Shown one piece after another: positions 36,149-45,047 of a stretch of 64,000 bases of DNA. Location: NCBI GenBank assembly GCA_022841825.1, contig JALHQT010000009.1:62001-126000 (forward strand), given 5' to 3'. This DNA is from Anaerolineae bacterium. Its GTDB lineage: Bacteria; Chloroflexota; Anaerolineae; Aggregatilineales; Phototrophicaceae. The first letter of the stretch is position 1. The number at the start of each line of letters is the position of its first letter. The position numbers and the translations under genes were made by a program. The notes beneath the pieces are model-generated. The model was not told where the DNA came from. It saw only the letters and a list, made by a program, of their open reading frames with translations, and made no database searches.

Positions 36149-36844
36149 TCAGCCCTCACCTCCAACGAATCGATAGCCAACCCCGCGCACGGTCTGGATG
36201 TAACGCGGCTGGCTGGGGTCGTCCTCCAGCTTTTCGCGCAGCCAGCGAATGTGCACGTCAAGCGTGCGCATATCGCCCAGCCAGTCCGTCCCCCACACCT
36301 TGTCGAAGATGACCGCCCGTGTGACGACGTCGCCCGCGTTGGCGACCAGCAGACTGAGCAGCTCGAACTCTTTGTAGCGCAGCGCCAGCTCGTGGTCGCT
36401 CTTGAAGACCTGCCGCCGCTCCAGGTTAATGCGGAGCTTTTCGATCACGATCTCGTGCCCCGCGTCCGCGCGCTGTGCGTCAAATTCGACGCGGCGCAGC
36501 AGCGCCTTGATGCGGGCGACGAGTTCGCGCGTGCTGAACGGCTTGGTCAGGTAATCGTCCGCGCCCAGCTCCAAGCCGAGGATGCGGTCGATCTCCTCGT
36601 TGAGCGCAGTCAGCATCAGGATCGGCACGATGCTGGTCTGGCGGATCGCCTTGCAGACCTCCCAGCCGTCCATCTCTGGCAGCATGATATCGAGGATGAC
36701 CAGGTCGGGGTTGGTTTGCAGCACGCGCTCCAAGCCGCGCTCGCCGCCGCTTTCCGCCTCGACCGTATAGCCCAGGTTGCGGAGCGCACGCACGAGCGGC
36801 TCGGAAATCAGTCGGTCATCTTCAATCAGGACGATGGAGGGCAT
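36149..36844 (-). CDS. OmpR-family response regulator
   Basis: A 231-residue regulator. The receiver domain has IVLIEDDRLI (acidic pocket), LVILDIMLPEMDGWEV (phospho-acceptor Asp52), MLTALNE and LTKPFSTREL (conserved Lys). The C-terminal winged helix has FELLSLLVANAGDVVTRAVI and RTLDVHIRWLREKLEDDPSQ, closing with the family TVRGVGYRF. It forms a two-gene operon with the kinase downstream. Targets are unknown. Confidence 0.95.
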   Translation of the reverse strand: MPSIVLIEDDRLISEPLVRALRNLGYTVEAESGGERGLERVLQTNPDLVILDIMLPEMDGWEVCKAIRQTSIVPILMLTALNEEIDRILGLELGADDYLTKPFSTRELVARIKALLRRVEFDAQRADAGHEIVIEKLRINLERRQVFKSDHELALRYKEFELLSLLVANAGDVVTRAVIFDKVWGTDWLGDMRTLDVHIRWLREKLEDDPSQPRYIQTVRGVGYRFVGGEG

Positions 36845-36921
36845 ATGATCTCCGCATCATAAGATTCAGATTGAAGCACGAAGACACGGAGAGGGCGGAG
36901 GTTCACGGAGGAGGATATTCC

Positions 36922-36949
36922 GTAGGGGCGCAATATATTGCGCCCCTAC
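36922..36949. repeat. Family A palindrome, fully symmetrical
   Basis: GTAGGGGCGCAAT and ATTGCGCCCCTAC form a 13-bp perfect arm pair around AT; both GTAGGG and CCCTAC flanks are present. It is upstream of the response regulator gene. Confidence 0.85.
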
Positions 36950-37061
36950 CACGCCGCGTCGTGCCTTCGTGTTTCAATATCCTGCAATCATTGCACGGAT
37001 TGGGGGAATTTGGGCGGAGATTTAAGGATATTTGAGGTTGAGCGGCTGCCATAAACGCAGC

Positions 37062-37122
37062 GGACGCCATGAATGGCGTCCCTACGAGAGAATATATTGT
37101 AGGGACGAGGCACGCCTCGTCC
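37062..37122. repeat. Family A palindrome pair with two different stems
   Basis: The first stem has arms ACGCCAT/ATGGCGT followed by CCTAC; the second follows GTAGGG with arms ACGAGGC/GCCTCGT. Thirteen bases separate them. The 290-bp gap 36845-37134 holds this, the palindrome at 36922 and an 18-mer (ATTTAAGGATATTTGAGG at 37020) also found at 9815; no gene is seen. Confidence 0.9.
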
Positions 37123-37134
37123 GCGATCTCACTG

Positions 37135-38097
37135 CTACTGCCGTTCCTGCCATTCGGCGATGGTCGCCTTGAGGAATGCCTGAATTTCTGCCTCGCTGAC
37201 ATCTCCGACGGCTTCGAAGAACTGGCTATCGACCTGAATGCGGATGCCGCCGTCTTTCGCAGGTCGGACGTGGATCTGTCGCCCTGGGAACTGCTGGCTG
37301 ATCGACAGTTTGTGCTGCAAGAATGCCTCTATCGCTCCGGCGATGTCGATCTGCGGGATGGGCGCGCTGTATGCCTGCTTGAGATCTTTGCGCGTCATCG
37401 GCGTGGATGTGCTGTCGAGCGAGAACTTCGGCAGGTCGAATGCCGCGCTCGTGGCGGCGGGCGCGGGCGTCGAAATGCGCGGCGGGTCTGCGGGCGCAGC
37501 CGGCTTAGACGCGGACGTGGGCGCGGCGGCAGGGCTGGCAGCAGGCGCGGCATTCTGGGTGGCGGAGGCGCTGCTCCCCTCGTCGTGCGGGATCTGCATT
37601 TGCGATGGGGGTCGAACAAGGGGTGCGCTGCCACCCAGCGCGGTCGCCACTTCCTTCATCAGCGACTTGAGCTTGTTGCGGAACTCCAGATCGCTCATGC
37701 TGCCCGCGACGCGATACTTCTTGTCGTTGATCTGCACGATCAGCCCGCCACCCGTCACATCGCGCATGAGCGAGAGCAGTTCAATCGCTTCGACCGATTC
37801 GCCGCTCGTCAGCGTGATCGGCTGCACGCCGGGGTGCGCCGCCCGCACGGGTGCCGGGGTCGGCGGGCTGTTGAGCAGCGTGTCCAGGTCGGGCATTTCG
37901 CTCGTTTCAAATGCCATCAGCGGCAGCGCGGCGGGCGAAGCAGGCTGCATGTTCAACGCGACGCGCTGCGCCTTCTGGCGGCGCGTATTGATGATCACGA
38001 TCAGTGAGGCGACCAGGGCGATGCCTGAGCCGCAAAACATCAGGATGAAGCCGAAGGGGATTTGCCCCAGAAATTCCGAGAGTCCAGCGTCGTTCAT
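37135..38097 (-). CDS. Single-pass membrane protein of unknown function
   Basis: A 320-residue protein with one membrane helix near the N-terminus (PFGFILMFCGSGIALVASLI, about residues 12-35), a basic RRQKAQR stop-transfer, then a cytoplasmic part. This has a small alpha/beta domain (about 85-160, GGGLIVQINDKKYRVAGSMS), a long Ala/Pro/Ser-rich linker and a C-terminal domain (about 235-320) ending in a helical AEIQAFLKATIAEWQE. ATG 38097 has GGGCAGGT upstream. No family is recognised. Confidence 0.7.
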   Translation of the reverse strand: MNDAGLSEFLGQIPFGFILMFCGSGIALVASLIVIINTRRQKAQRVALNMQPASPAALPLMAFETSEMPDLDTLLNSPPTPAPVRAAHPGVQPITLTSGESVEAIELLSLMRDVTGGGLIVQINDKKYRVAGSMSDLEFRNKLKSLMKEVATALGGSAPLVRPPSQMQIPHDEGSSASATQNAAPAASPAAAPTSASKPAAPADPPRISTPAPAATSAAFDLPKFSLDSTSTPMTRKDLKQAYSAPIPQIDIAGAIEAFLQHKLSISQQFPGRQIHVRPAKDGGIRIQVDSQFFEAVGDVSEAEIQAFLKATIAEWQERQ

Positions 38098-38189
38098 AAG
38101 ACCTGCCCTTTCATACATATTCCTAGTTTAAGGGAAAGTCTCAAGAAATAGGTTTTAGGATCGGACTAAATTCTCATCACCTAACATCT

Positions 38190-39023
38190 TCATTCCTGAT
38201 CACTCGCCACGCGCTGACACGCCGGGCAGTAGTGGGTGCCGCGCTGGGCGACGCGCGTTTTGACCAGCGTCGTGCCACAGCGCGCGCAGGGCTGCCCGCC
38301 GCGATCATAGACCGCGAAGTGATCCTGCGCTTCGCCCGCCGTGCCATCGGGTTTGCGATACCAGTTGATGCTCGCGCCCTCGTAGTCGATGCCCCACGCC
38401 AGCACCTCGCGCACCGCCGCGTGCAGCGCGACGATCTCGGCGGGCGTCAGTCCATCCGCCGGGCGCAGCGGGTGAATGCCCGCCTTCCAGAGCGCCTCGT
38501 CGGCGTAGATGTTGCCGACGCCCGCCAGCACCGCCTGATCGAGCAGCAGCGCCTTGATCGCCGTGCGGCGACCGCGCAGCCGCGCCGCGAAAACCTCCGC
38601 CGTGAAGTCATCTTCCAGCGGTTCTGGTCCGATGGTGGGCGCGATCTCGTCCAGCCTGCGCACCAGCGCCACGAAGCCGAACTTGCGCGCATCGGAGAAG
38701 CGAAGCTGCTGCTCGCCGTCGAGCTGCGCGCGGAAATGCACCCAGCGGTCAGCCTCGTGCGCCGCGTCATCCGGCACGACGTAGAGCCGCCCGGTCATCT
38801 TGAGGTGGACGACCAGGATGTCCTCGTCGAGCGCGGCGAGGATGTACTTGGCGCGGCGGCTGATGCTGCGGAAGGTCTGCCCGGCGATGCGCGCGGCGAA
38901 TTCGTCGGGCGATGGGGTGCGCAGCGTCTTGCCCCAATCGTGCCAGATGCTCTGCACCGTACGCCCAATGAGGGGGATGCGCAGCCCGCGCACGACCGTT
39001 TCGACTTCTGGGAGTTCAGGCAT
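38190..39023 (-). CDS. mutM: Formamidopyrimidine-DNA glycosylase
   Basis: A 277-residue Fpg/Nei protein. The N-terminus MPELPEVETVVRGLR supplies the catalytic Pro2 and Glu3; LVVHLKMTGRL has the conserved Lys; LDQAVLAGVGNIYADEALW is the helix-two-turn-helix. The zinc finger CARCGTTLVKTRVAQRGTHY continues with CPAC at the end. It removes oxidised purines such as 8-oxoguanine. Length and all key residues are intact. Confidence 0.95.
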   Translation of the reverse strand: MPELPEVETVVRGLRIPLIGRTVQSIWHDWGKTLRTPSPDEFAARIAGQTFRSISRRAKYILAALDEDILVVHLKMTGRLYVVPDDAAHEADRWVHFRAQLDGEQQLRFSDARKFGFVALVRRLDEIAPTIGPEPLEDDFTAEVFAARLRGRRTAIKALLLDQAVLAGVGNIYADEALWKAGIHPLRPADGLTPAEIVALHAAVREVLAWGIDYEGASINWYRKPDGTAGEAQDHFAVYDRGGQPCARCGTTLVKTRVAQRGTHYCPACQRVASDQE

Positions 39024-39253
39024 AAGGACTCTCTCGTAGGGGTTGGCGGGCAGGGGCGGTGGTCTGTCTTCGCCCCGGTCGATGATTGGTTCTATTCTAA
39101 CCGCCAGGACGCCAGGAACGCCACGCCCTCACCAATTGGGGGGTATGCCCTCTCACGATTTCCTGCTTGAATAATACACATTTCCCGATGTACCTTATGA
39201 AAGTGCTGAGTCCTCAGTACTGGTGTCTCACGACTGAAGGTAGTCCTTCCCCT

Positions 39254-39661
39254 ATGGCGCAAACCAAACGCATCGTCATCGTCGGCTGCGGCAGATTGGG
39301 CGGCGCGCTCGCCAACCAACTGAGCGCGGAAGGTCATGATGTGATCGTGATCGACCGCAAGCCGCAGTCGTTCGACAAGCTCAACAACGACTTCAGCGGC
39401 TACAAGATCCTTGGCGACGCGGTCGAGTTCCATGTGCTGAAAGAAGCAGGCGTCGAAGGCGCGGACTGCCTGTTCGCAACGACGACCAGCGACAATACCA
39501 ACCTGATGCTCGCGCAGGTGGCGAAGGTCATCTTCGAGATTCCTCAGGTGGTCGCGCGCGTCTTCGACCCTGCGCGCGAGTCGCTGTATCGTGAGTTCGG
39601 CATCGAAACGATCAGCCCCGTCCAGCTCTCCGCTAAAGCTTTTATCCAGGCGTCCCAGTAA
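39254..39661 (+). CDS. TrkA-N (RCK) regulatory protein of potassium uptake
   Basis: A 135-residue single Rossmann (RCK_N) domain: RIVIVGCGRLGGALANQLSA (GxGxxG), VIVIDRKPQSFDKL (acidic ribose-binding Asp) and DCLFATTTSDNTNLMLAQVA. It lacks the C-terminal RCK_C domain. It is 11 nt upstream of a second TrkA-like gene and belongs to a Trk/Ktr operon with the channel at 40449. NAD(H) or ATP/ADP binding to such subunits gates TrkH. ATG 39254 starts the domain. Confidence 0.9.
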   Translation: MAQTKRIVIVGCGRLGGALANQLSAEGHDVIVIDRKPQSFDKLNNDFSGYKILGDAVEFHVLKEAGVEGADCLFATTTSDNTNLMLAQVAKVIFEIPQVVARVFDPARESLYREFGIETISPVQLSAKAFIQASQ

Positions 39662-39672
39662 CAGGTGTCCTC

Positions 39673-40329
39673 ATGCGCGTGATCCTGATTGGCGGCAGCA
39701 ACACCGTCTACTTTCTGGCGCGCCAGTTCACGCGCCGCCATTACCATGTCACCATCATCAACCGCGATGCAGGCGACTGCCGCGACCTGGCGACGCAGAC
39801 CAGCGCGACCATCGTGCATGGCGACGGCACCGATATGAGCCGCCTGGAAGAGGCGGGCGCGCGGATGGCGGATATTGTGCTGGCGCTCACGTCCAGCGAC
39901 CCGGACAACCTGATCGCCTGCCAGATCGCGGCGCGCAAGTTCGGCGTCCCGCGCACCATCGCCAAGGTCAACGACCCGGACAACGAAGCGGTCTTCCAGC
40001 GCCTGGGCGTCAGCGTGGCGTTCTCGTCCACGCGCGTCATCGGCTCGATCATCGACCAGGAAACGGACTTCGAGGAAGTCCACGAGCTGATGCCCATCGC
40101 GCATGGCAAGCTGCACGTCTCGGATGTGCATCTCAACCACGAGTCGCCCTCGGTCGGCAAGTACGTGCGCGATCTCAACCTCAACGAAGGCACGTTGATC
40201 GCCGCTATCATCCGCAACGATGTCGTGACGGTGCCCAATGGCGCGACCCGCCTGCAATCCGGCGATCATCTCGTGGTCATCACGCAGCCGCAGACCGAGA
40301 CGCATGATCTCAAGATATTATGCGGGTGA
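39673..40329 (+). CDS. trkA: TrkA-family potassium uptake protein (RCK_N + RCK_C)
   Basis: A 218-residue protein: RVILIGGSNTVYFLARQFTR is a modified Rossmann loop (GGSNT rather than GxGxxG), VTIINRDAGDC and IVHGDGTDMSRLEEAG follow. The C-terminal RCK_C part has LIAAIIRNDVVTVPNGATRL and SGDHLVVITQ. Together with the single-domain protein upstream it would form the cytoplasmic gating ring of TrkH. Of the two TrkA-like subunits, one carries both domains. Confidence 0.9.
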   Translation: MRVILIGGSNTVYFLARQFTRRHYHVTIINRDAGDCRDLATQTSATIVHGDGTDMSRLEEAGARMADIVLALTSSDPDNLIACQIAARKFGVPRTIAKVNDPDNEAVFQRLGVSVAFSSTRVIGSIIDQETDFEEVHELMPIAHGKLHVSDVHLNHESPSVGKYVRDLNLNEGTLIAAIIRNDVVTVPNGATRLQSGDHLVVITQPQTETHDLKILCG

Positions 40330-40349
40330 CATGATGGAGACGTTGCGGC

Positions 40350-40408
40350 GGACGGCAAGAATGCCGTCCCTACAATACCTGTCCGTATGGACGCCATTCA
40401 TGGCGTCC
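40350..40408. repeat. Family A palindrome pair with two different stems
   Basis: The first stem has arms GGACGGCA/TGCCGTCC followed by CTAC; the second follows GTATGG with arms ACGCCAT/ATGGCGT. It sits between trkA and trkH, inside the operon. Confidence 0.85.
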
Positions 40409-40448
40409 GTCCAGCGCGCCTTTTCGATCTACCCGTTGGGCACCATCC

Positions 40449-41993
40449 ATGCGTTATCGTGAATTTCTGCGCGCGCGTTACCGGGCGCTGCTCGGTTACA
40501 CGGGCTTCATCATCCTGATCATCGGGGTTGTCACGCTGCTGCCGCTGACGATCATCCCCTTCTACCCGGACGAAATCCGCCATGCGCCCAGCTTTCTGAT
40601 CGCCGGGATGCCGTTCATCGCGGTCGGCGGGCTGGTCTGGCGCTGGCTGACGCCGACGCAGGCGTTCAGCCTGACGATCCAGGAAGGCGCGGTCGTCATG
40701 GTCATGACCTGGCTGACCGCCTGTATGGTCGGTGCCATCCCGTTCATGCTGATCAACGACCTGAATTTCACGCAGGCGCTGTTTGAATCGACCAGCGGTT
40801 ACACGACGACCGGCTTAAGCATCGTCAATGTGAGCGAGACGCCGCGAATGCTGCTCCTGTTCCGCAGTGTGACGCACCTGGCAGGCGGCGCGGGCTTCGC
40901 CATCATCGCGGTGCTGGCGGCGAGTACCTCGCTGGGGATGGGCGTCAGCGCCGCCGAAGGGCGCGGTGACCAGCTCGCGCCGAACGTGCGGCGCAGCGCC
41001 ACCATTGTGCTGTCGCTCTATCTCGGCTATATCGCGGTGGGCGTGGTCGGGCTGCGCATGGCGGGCATGGGCTGGTTCGACGCGATCAACCATTCGATAT
41101 CGGCGGTGGCGACGGGCGGCTTTTCGACCAAACCGGAGTCGGTGGGGCATTGGGACAGCGCGCTGATTGAAGCGGTGCTGATTGTGCTGATGCTGTTGGG
41201 GTCGATCAACTTCCTGATCGCCTACACGGTGCTGCGCGGCAAGCTGGGTGCGCTCTGGCGCAGCGCCGAAGTCCGCTCGCAAACGTTCATGATCATCGTG
41301 GCTACCATTTTGCTCACCGGATTGACGACGACGGCGATCTACGGCACGGTCGAGTCCGGTGCGCGCGTCGCGCTCTTCGAGACGGTCTCCGCCATCACGT
41401 CGACCGGCTTCGCGTCCGGCAATTCGGTCATCTACGCAGGTTGGAACGATTTCGGGCTGCTGATGATCGCGCTGCTGATGGCGATGGGCGGCGGCGCAGG
41501 CTCGACCAGCGGCGGCATCAAGCAGCTTCGTGTCTATGTCCTCTACAAGTCCGCCTTCTGGGAGATCAAGCGCGCCTTCCTGCCCGCGCACGCCGTCAAC
41601 GAGCCGGTCATCTGGCAGGCAGACCGCAGCGAGCCACTCAGCGATAAGCAGGTGCGCCAGGCGGCGCAGTTTGTTGGCGTCTATCTGACGCTGTTCTTCA
41701 TTGGCACCGGGATTATCGCTGCTTACGGCTACCCGCTGGCGCAGAGCATGTTCGAATTTTCGGCGGCGCTGGGCAACGCGGGGATGTCGGTCGGCATCAC
41801 GTCGGCGGGCGCGTCGCCGGGCATCCTGTGGCTGCTGATTTTGGCAATGATCTTCGGGCGGCTGGAGATTTTCGTGCTGATCGTCGGTATCCTCAAGCTG
41901 TTCACCGACAGCCGTGACATGATCTTCCCACAGAAGCAGGTCTGGGCGTCGCCGCCGCCGAGCCGACGGTCGCTGCCGGGGGACAAACGCTGA
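40449..41993 (+). CDS. trkH: TrkH/KtrB-type potassium channel subunit
   Basis: A 514-residue membrane protein with about ten helices arranged as four pore-loop repeats. TSGYTTTGLSIVN, SAVATGGFSTKPES, TSTGFASGNS and SAALGNAGMSVG are the four selectivity-filter loops. GGGAGSTSGGIKQLR is the intramembrane gating loop of TrkH. It imports potassium driven by ions and nucleotide binding to the TrkA subunits encoded just upstream. A palindrome pair intervenes but the three genes are codirectional. Confidence 0.93.
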   Translation: MRYREFLRARYRALLGYTGFIILIIGVVTLLPLTIIPFYPDEIRHAPSFLIAGMPFIAVGGLVWRWLTPTQAFSLTIQEGAVVMVMTWLTACMVGAIPFMLINDLNFTQALFESTSGYTTTGLSIVNVSETPRMLLLFRSVTHLAGGAGFAIIAVLAASTSLGMGVSAAEGRGDQLAPNVRRSATIVLSLYLGYIAVGVVGLRMAGMGWFDAINHSISAVATGGFSTKPESVGHWDSALIEAVLIVLMLLGSINFLIAYTVLRGKLGALWRSAEVRSQTFMIIVATILLTGLTTTAIYGTVESGARVALFETVSAITSTGFASGNSVIYAGWNDFGLLMIALLMAMGGGAGSTSGGIKQLRVYVLYKSAFWEIKRAFLPAHAVNEPVIWQADRSEPLSDKQVRQAAQFVGVYLTLFFIGTGIIAAYGYPLAQSMFEFSAALGNAGMSVGITSAGASPGILWLLILAMIFGRLEIFVLIVGILKLFTDSRDMIFPQKQVWASPPPSRRSLPGDKR

Positions 41994-42013
41994 CAGGGGT
42001 AGGTTTTTCGCGC

Positions 42014-42117
42014 AAACCCTCACCCCAACCCCTCTCCCTCATGGAGAGGGGGTGCCAGAAGGCTACTTAAAGCCCCTCGCCCTGACGCGCAAGCGGAGGG
42101 GTTGGGGGTGAGGGTTT
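42014..42117. repeat. Family B palindromic repeat
   Basis: Outer arms AAACCCTCACCCCAACCCCT and a matching right arm ending GGTTGGGGGTGAGGGTTT, with an inner hairpin CCCTCTCC...GGAGAGGG. It lies between trkH and the converging zinc-ribbon gene and may help terminate both. Confidence 0.85.
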
Positions 42118-42177
42118 GGGCGGGATAGCATCCGACTTTGCAAAAGCCATGGCGTTTCGGCTTGGCGTGCCAACGCA

Positions 42178-42690
42178 CTATTCGTCCTGGGCGACGCGCC
42201 GTTTAGGTTTCGCGCCGCGTCGCATGTCGCGGTCGGTGCCCGCGCGCCTGTCCTGCACCACGAAGGCATCCTCCTTGAGGATGTCCTGCCAGCTCAGGCG
42301 ACCGTACGCCGCCCGGCAGCCGCTGCACCAGAAGTGGCGCAGCGCCAATTGACGCCCGTCCTTCTCCTGCGCCCACTCGATGAACTCCTCATCCGGCAGC
42401 CGCCGCCCGCAGCGCGCGCAGCCCCGACGCAGCGTGATCCGGTCGGCGTCGAGTGCCGTCTCGTCGTCAATCTCGCCGTCGATGAGGTTGCCTTCGCCCA
42501 CCCAGGCGACATACGCCTCCAGGTCGGCGGGGTTGTGAGTCTGGCGGTAGCGCTTCAGCAGATGCGCAGCATTGGCGCGCATCATGGCGTGTGCCTCGGT
42601 CGGTCGTGTCAGCGTCCGCGTGCGTTTGAGGACGCGCCGCGCCATCTGCGCGCGGACTTTCATCGCGCGCGGGTTGAACTGGTGTTTCAT
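42178..42690 (-). CDS. Hypothetical protein with a CxxC zinc-ribbon pair
   Basis: A 170-residue basic protein. The N-terminal third is helical and Arg-rich. A probable zinc ribbon spans about residues 90-128: RGCARCGRRLPDEEF supplies the first CxxC, and RHFWCSGCRAAYGRLSW the second. The C-terminus is again highly basic. It probably binds nucleic acid, but this is inferred from charge and zinc ribbon only. GAGGAAGT lies before ATG 42690. Family not recognised. Confidence 0.65.
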   Translation of the reverse strand: MKHQFNPRAMKVRAQMARRVLKRTRTLTRPTEAHAMMRANAAHLLKRYRQTHNPADLEAYVAWVGEGNLIDGEIDDETALDADRITLRRGCARCGRRLPDEEFIEWAQEKDGRQLALRHFWCSGCRAAYGRLSWQDILKEDAFVVQDRRAGTDRDMRRGAKPKRRVAQDE

Positions 42691-42950
42691 ACTTCCTCAC
42701 TTTCATCCCCGTGTGACGGCGGGCAGGAAGGTGCGCAGCGCCGATGGCTGCCCTGTCCCTCCCATTTCCCGCATGGCAGGCGCAGACAGACCACTCACAG
42801 CAGAACGTAATATCGATTGTGGAAGCATAGCATAACGAAAAGAAAATATGAGTTATAGTCTTCAAACAATAGATGTCAAAAACTGTCGTGGAGGGACGCG
42901 ATAGGTTTTGAGAGGGGGAAACACCATCGTGCGTCAGGTTTGGCGCTCAT

Positions 42951-42990
42951 GGCGTCATGGCGGTTGATTTGACCGAACCGCCACGACGCC
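42951..42990. repeat. Family D inverted repeat
   Basis: GGCGTCATGGCGGTT and AACCGCCACGACGCC pair with one mismatch around a 10-nt loop. The 353-bp gap 42691-43043 contains this repeat and otherwise AT-richer sequence in which I see no gene. Confidence 0.75.
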
Positions 42991-43043
42991 AGAAACGAAC
43001 TGCGCCCCGTTGTGGAGCGCAGCTCAGTGAAGTCATGCGGGGG

Positions 43044-44207
43044 CTAGAGGAAGCGGAAGACGATCGGGCAGTTGACGACAAAGCCAGTCGAACCAAAGTC
43101 TGCGCCGCCGGGCCCAGTGATCCAACCCTGCTCGACAAGACCCAGGATCTGGAATTCCTCGCTGACGCGGGAACGATAGCCGTTGTCGATGGCTTCCTGC
43201 GTCCATTCGCCAGCGTTCAGATCCCAGAGCGGGCTGTAGTCAGTCGCGATGGTCGGGATGCCGCCGAGCACATTCAACGGCGAGCCTTCGCCACTGAGCG
43301 CGCTGTTAAAGCCCTGGCGCTGTGGGTTGCCGGTGCCCGTCGGACCGTTGGTGATGGCGAAAATACGCTCGACTGCGCTGAACGCACTATCATCGCCACC
43401 GACGCGGACATCTTCCAGACCAGGCGCATAGGTCGCGCGTTCCATCGTCGCCGGGAGTGGGTGGTTCGTTTCCGTGCTGAGGTAGAGCACCGGGCGTGCA
43501 AAGCTGAACCCGGCAGTCAGACTCAACGTGACCGTGCCTTCCGACGGGCAAACGCTCACGACTTTGTCATGCACGATGCTGTAGTCGGGGCTGCCCTGGC
43601 AATACGCATCCAGCGTGGCTGCGTCTGTGCCAAAGGCGATGACAGGGGCGTTATAGATGTACTCGCCAATGCGTGCGAGCGGGCTGTAGAACTCATCGCC
43701 AACCGAGCCGGGCTGGAAGGCGGTGGGCGGGAAGGTGTTGGGTGCTTCCCCCGGCGTGATGGACCATTCAGGCGAGAAATCCACCGCGCCGCGCTCAAAC
43801 GTGACGCTGCCATCGGCTTCGATCTGCGCCGGACGCACTGCATTACCAACGTCGGCATAGGTCAGTTTGGCGGAGAAGTTCAGACCCAGCGCTGCGGCGT
43901 TGGCTTCGTCGCTGGTATCGGTCAAAACATACCAGACGTTTTCACCGCTGGTCAATTGTCCGCGGTAGAGTGGCAGCGCAATCGTGCCTGCTTCCAGGTC
44001 GATCGTGCCGGACTTCAGCAGTTGATAGGGTCCGATCAGCTCGCGCTGAACCATCGACGGGGCAGGTCCAAAGTAGGTGAGCGGCACGTCTGCGCCGATG
44101 GACGGCGGCGCGGGCGCGACGTCATCATCCTGGGCAAACGCGACCAAGGGCAGCGCAAGCAAGCCAAGGACAACAATCAGAATACGGAATACAACAGCAG
44201 CTTTCAT
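43044..44207 (-). CDS. Secreted beta-rich protein of unknown function
   Basis: A 387-residue exported protein with signal peptide at residues 1-25 (ending VAFAQ). The mature part is beta-rich and low in charge. Recurrent features are GPYQLLKSGTIDLEAGTIAL, GENVWYVLTDTSDEANAAAL and VLYLSTETNHPLPATMERAT; four cysteines could form disulfides. No metal site or catalytic triad is apparent. GGGAG precedes ATG 44207. I recall similar proteins annotated only as hypothetical; function unknown. Confidence 0.65.
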   Translation of the reverse strand: MKAAVVFRILIVVLGLLALPLVAFAQDDDVAPAPPSIGADVPLTYFGPAPSMVQRELIGPYQLLKSGTIDLEAGTIALPLYRGQLTSGENVWYVLTDTSDEANAAALGLNFSAKLTYADVGNAVRPAQIEADGSVTFERGAVDFSPEWSITPGEAPNTFPPTAFQPGSVGDEFYSPLARIGEYIYNAPVIAFGTDAATLDAYCQGSPDYSIVHDKVVSVCPSEGTVTLSLTAGFSFARPVLYLSTETNHPLPATMERATYAPGLEDVRVGGDDSAFSAVERIFAITNGPTGTGNPQRQGFNSALSGEGSPLNVLGGIPTIATDYSPLWDLNAGEWTQEAIDNGYRSRVSEEFQILGLVEQGWITGPGGADFGSTGFVVNCPIVFRFL

Positions 44208-44389
44208 CGATACACTCCCAATAGAAGATAGGACTCAGTCGAGGCACTAAGGTCGGTTTTCTTGACTCGGCTCATCAGTTCCTCGATTGAGAGTGTCATC
44301 GTTTTTTATTACGCATCGCTTCCGCCAAGCTTGCAGCCAGCTTACGCCGTCATTAAGCATTGATGTTCTGCGGGCAGGCGATATGCCCC

Positions 44390-44461
44390 AGAACTACCTC
44401 AGCAAGCCCCGGCATCGCGTCCGCCGTCATGACGGGCATCTCGCAGGTGAAGCGAGTAAAA
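44390..44461 (-). pseudogene. Relic of the C-terminus of a DUF255 thioredoxin protein
   Basis: The minus frame reads YFTRFTCEMPVMTADAMPGL, close to the last 20 residues of the intact gene at 46478 ([20 protein letters not shown]). Nucleotide similarity extends about 60 bp. No upstream part of the gene remains. The 285-bp gap 44208-44492 contains nothing else recognisable. Confidence 0.55.
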
Positions 44462-44492
44462 TAGGGGGACAACCTCATGAGGATCATGTTCC

Positions 44493-45029
44493 ATGCACAT
44501 CGAGATTCGCGCCTACGATTCCGGCTGGCCCGCCTTGTTCCGTCAGACGGCACTGCCGATTCGCGCCGCACTGGGCGATCTGGCGCTGCGCATCGATCAT
44601 GTCGGCTCGACCGCCATTCCGGGAGCGGACGCCAAGCCCATCATCGACATTCAGGTTTCGCTGCGTTCGTTCGCGGGTTTCAAGCGGATCGTGCCGTTGA
44701 TGGCAGCGATTGGCTATGTCTGGCGCGATGACAACCCGGATCTCAGCAAGCGCTACTTCCGCGAGCAGCCGGGGGATCGTCGTACACACATTCATATGCG
44801 CTGTGTCGGGAGCTGGTCAGAGCAGTTTGCCCTGCTGTTCCGCGATTACATGCGCTGCCATCCGGAGGATGTGCAGCAGTATGGCGCGCTCAAGCGCCAG
44901 CTCGCGGCAGACTATGAAGACCGCCAGGCATATTCAGACGCAAAATCGCCATTTATCTGGGGTGTCATGATGAAGGCAGACGCCTGGTCAAGAGACCTGG
45001 GCTGGCAGTTGGGTCCCAGCGATGTGTAA
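44493..45029 (+). CDS. GrpB-family protein (nucleotidyltransferase-like)
   Basis: A 178-residue protein of the GrpB/UPF0157 family, related to the nucleotidyltransferase fold: IDHVGSTAIPGADAKPIIDI is the signature with the G-S loop and the two acidic residues, followed by RTHIHMRCVGSWSEQFALLF. Biochemical function is unproven; some homologues are fused to dephospho-CoA kinase. The DUF255 relic lies directly upstream. Confidence 0.9.
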   Translation: MHIEIRAYDSGWPALFRQTALPIRAALGDLALRIDHVGSTAIPGADAKPIIDIQVSLRSFAGFKRIVPLMAAIGYVWRDDNPDLSKRYFREQPGDRRTHIHMRCVGSWSEQFALLFRDYMRCHPEDVQQYGALKRQLAADYEDRQAYSDAKSPFIWGVMMKADAWSRDLGWQLGPSDV

Positions 45030-45047
45030 TGAGGTCGCGCTTTGCCT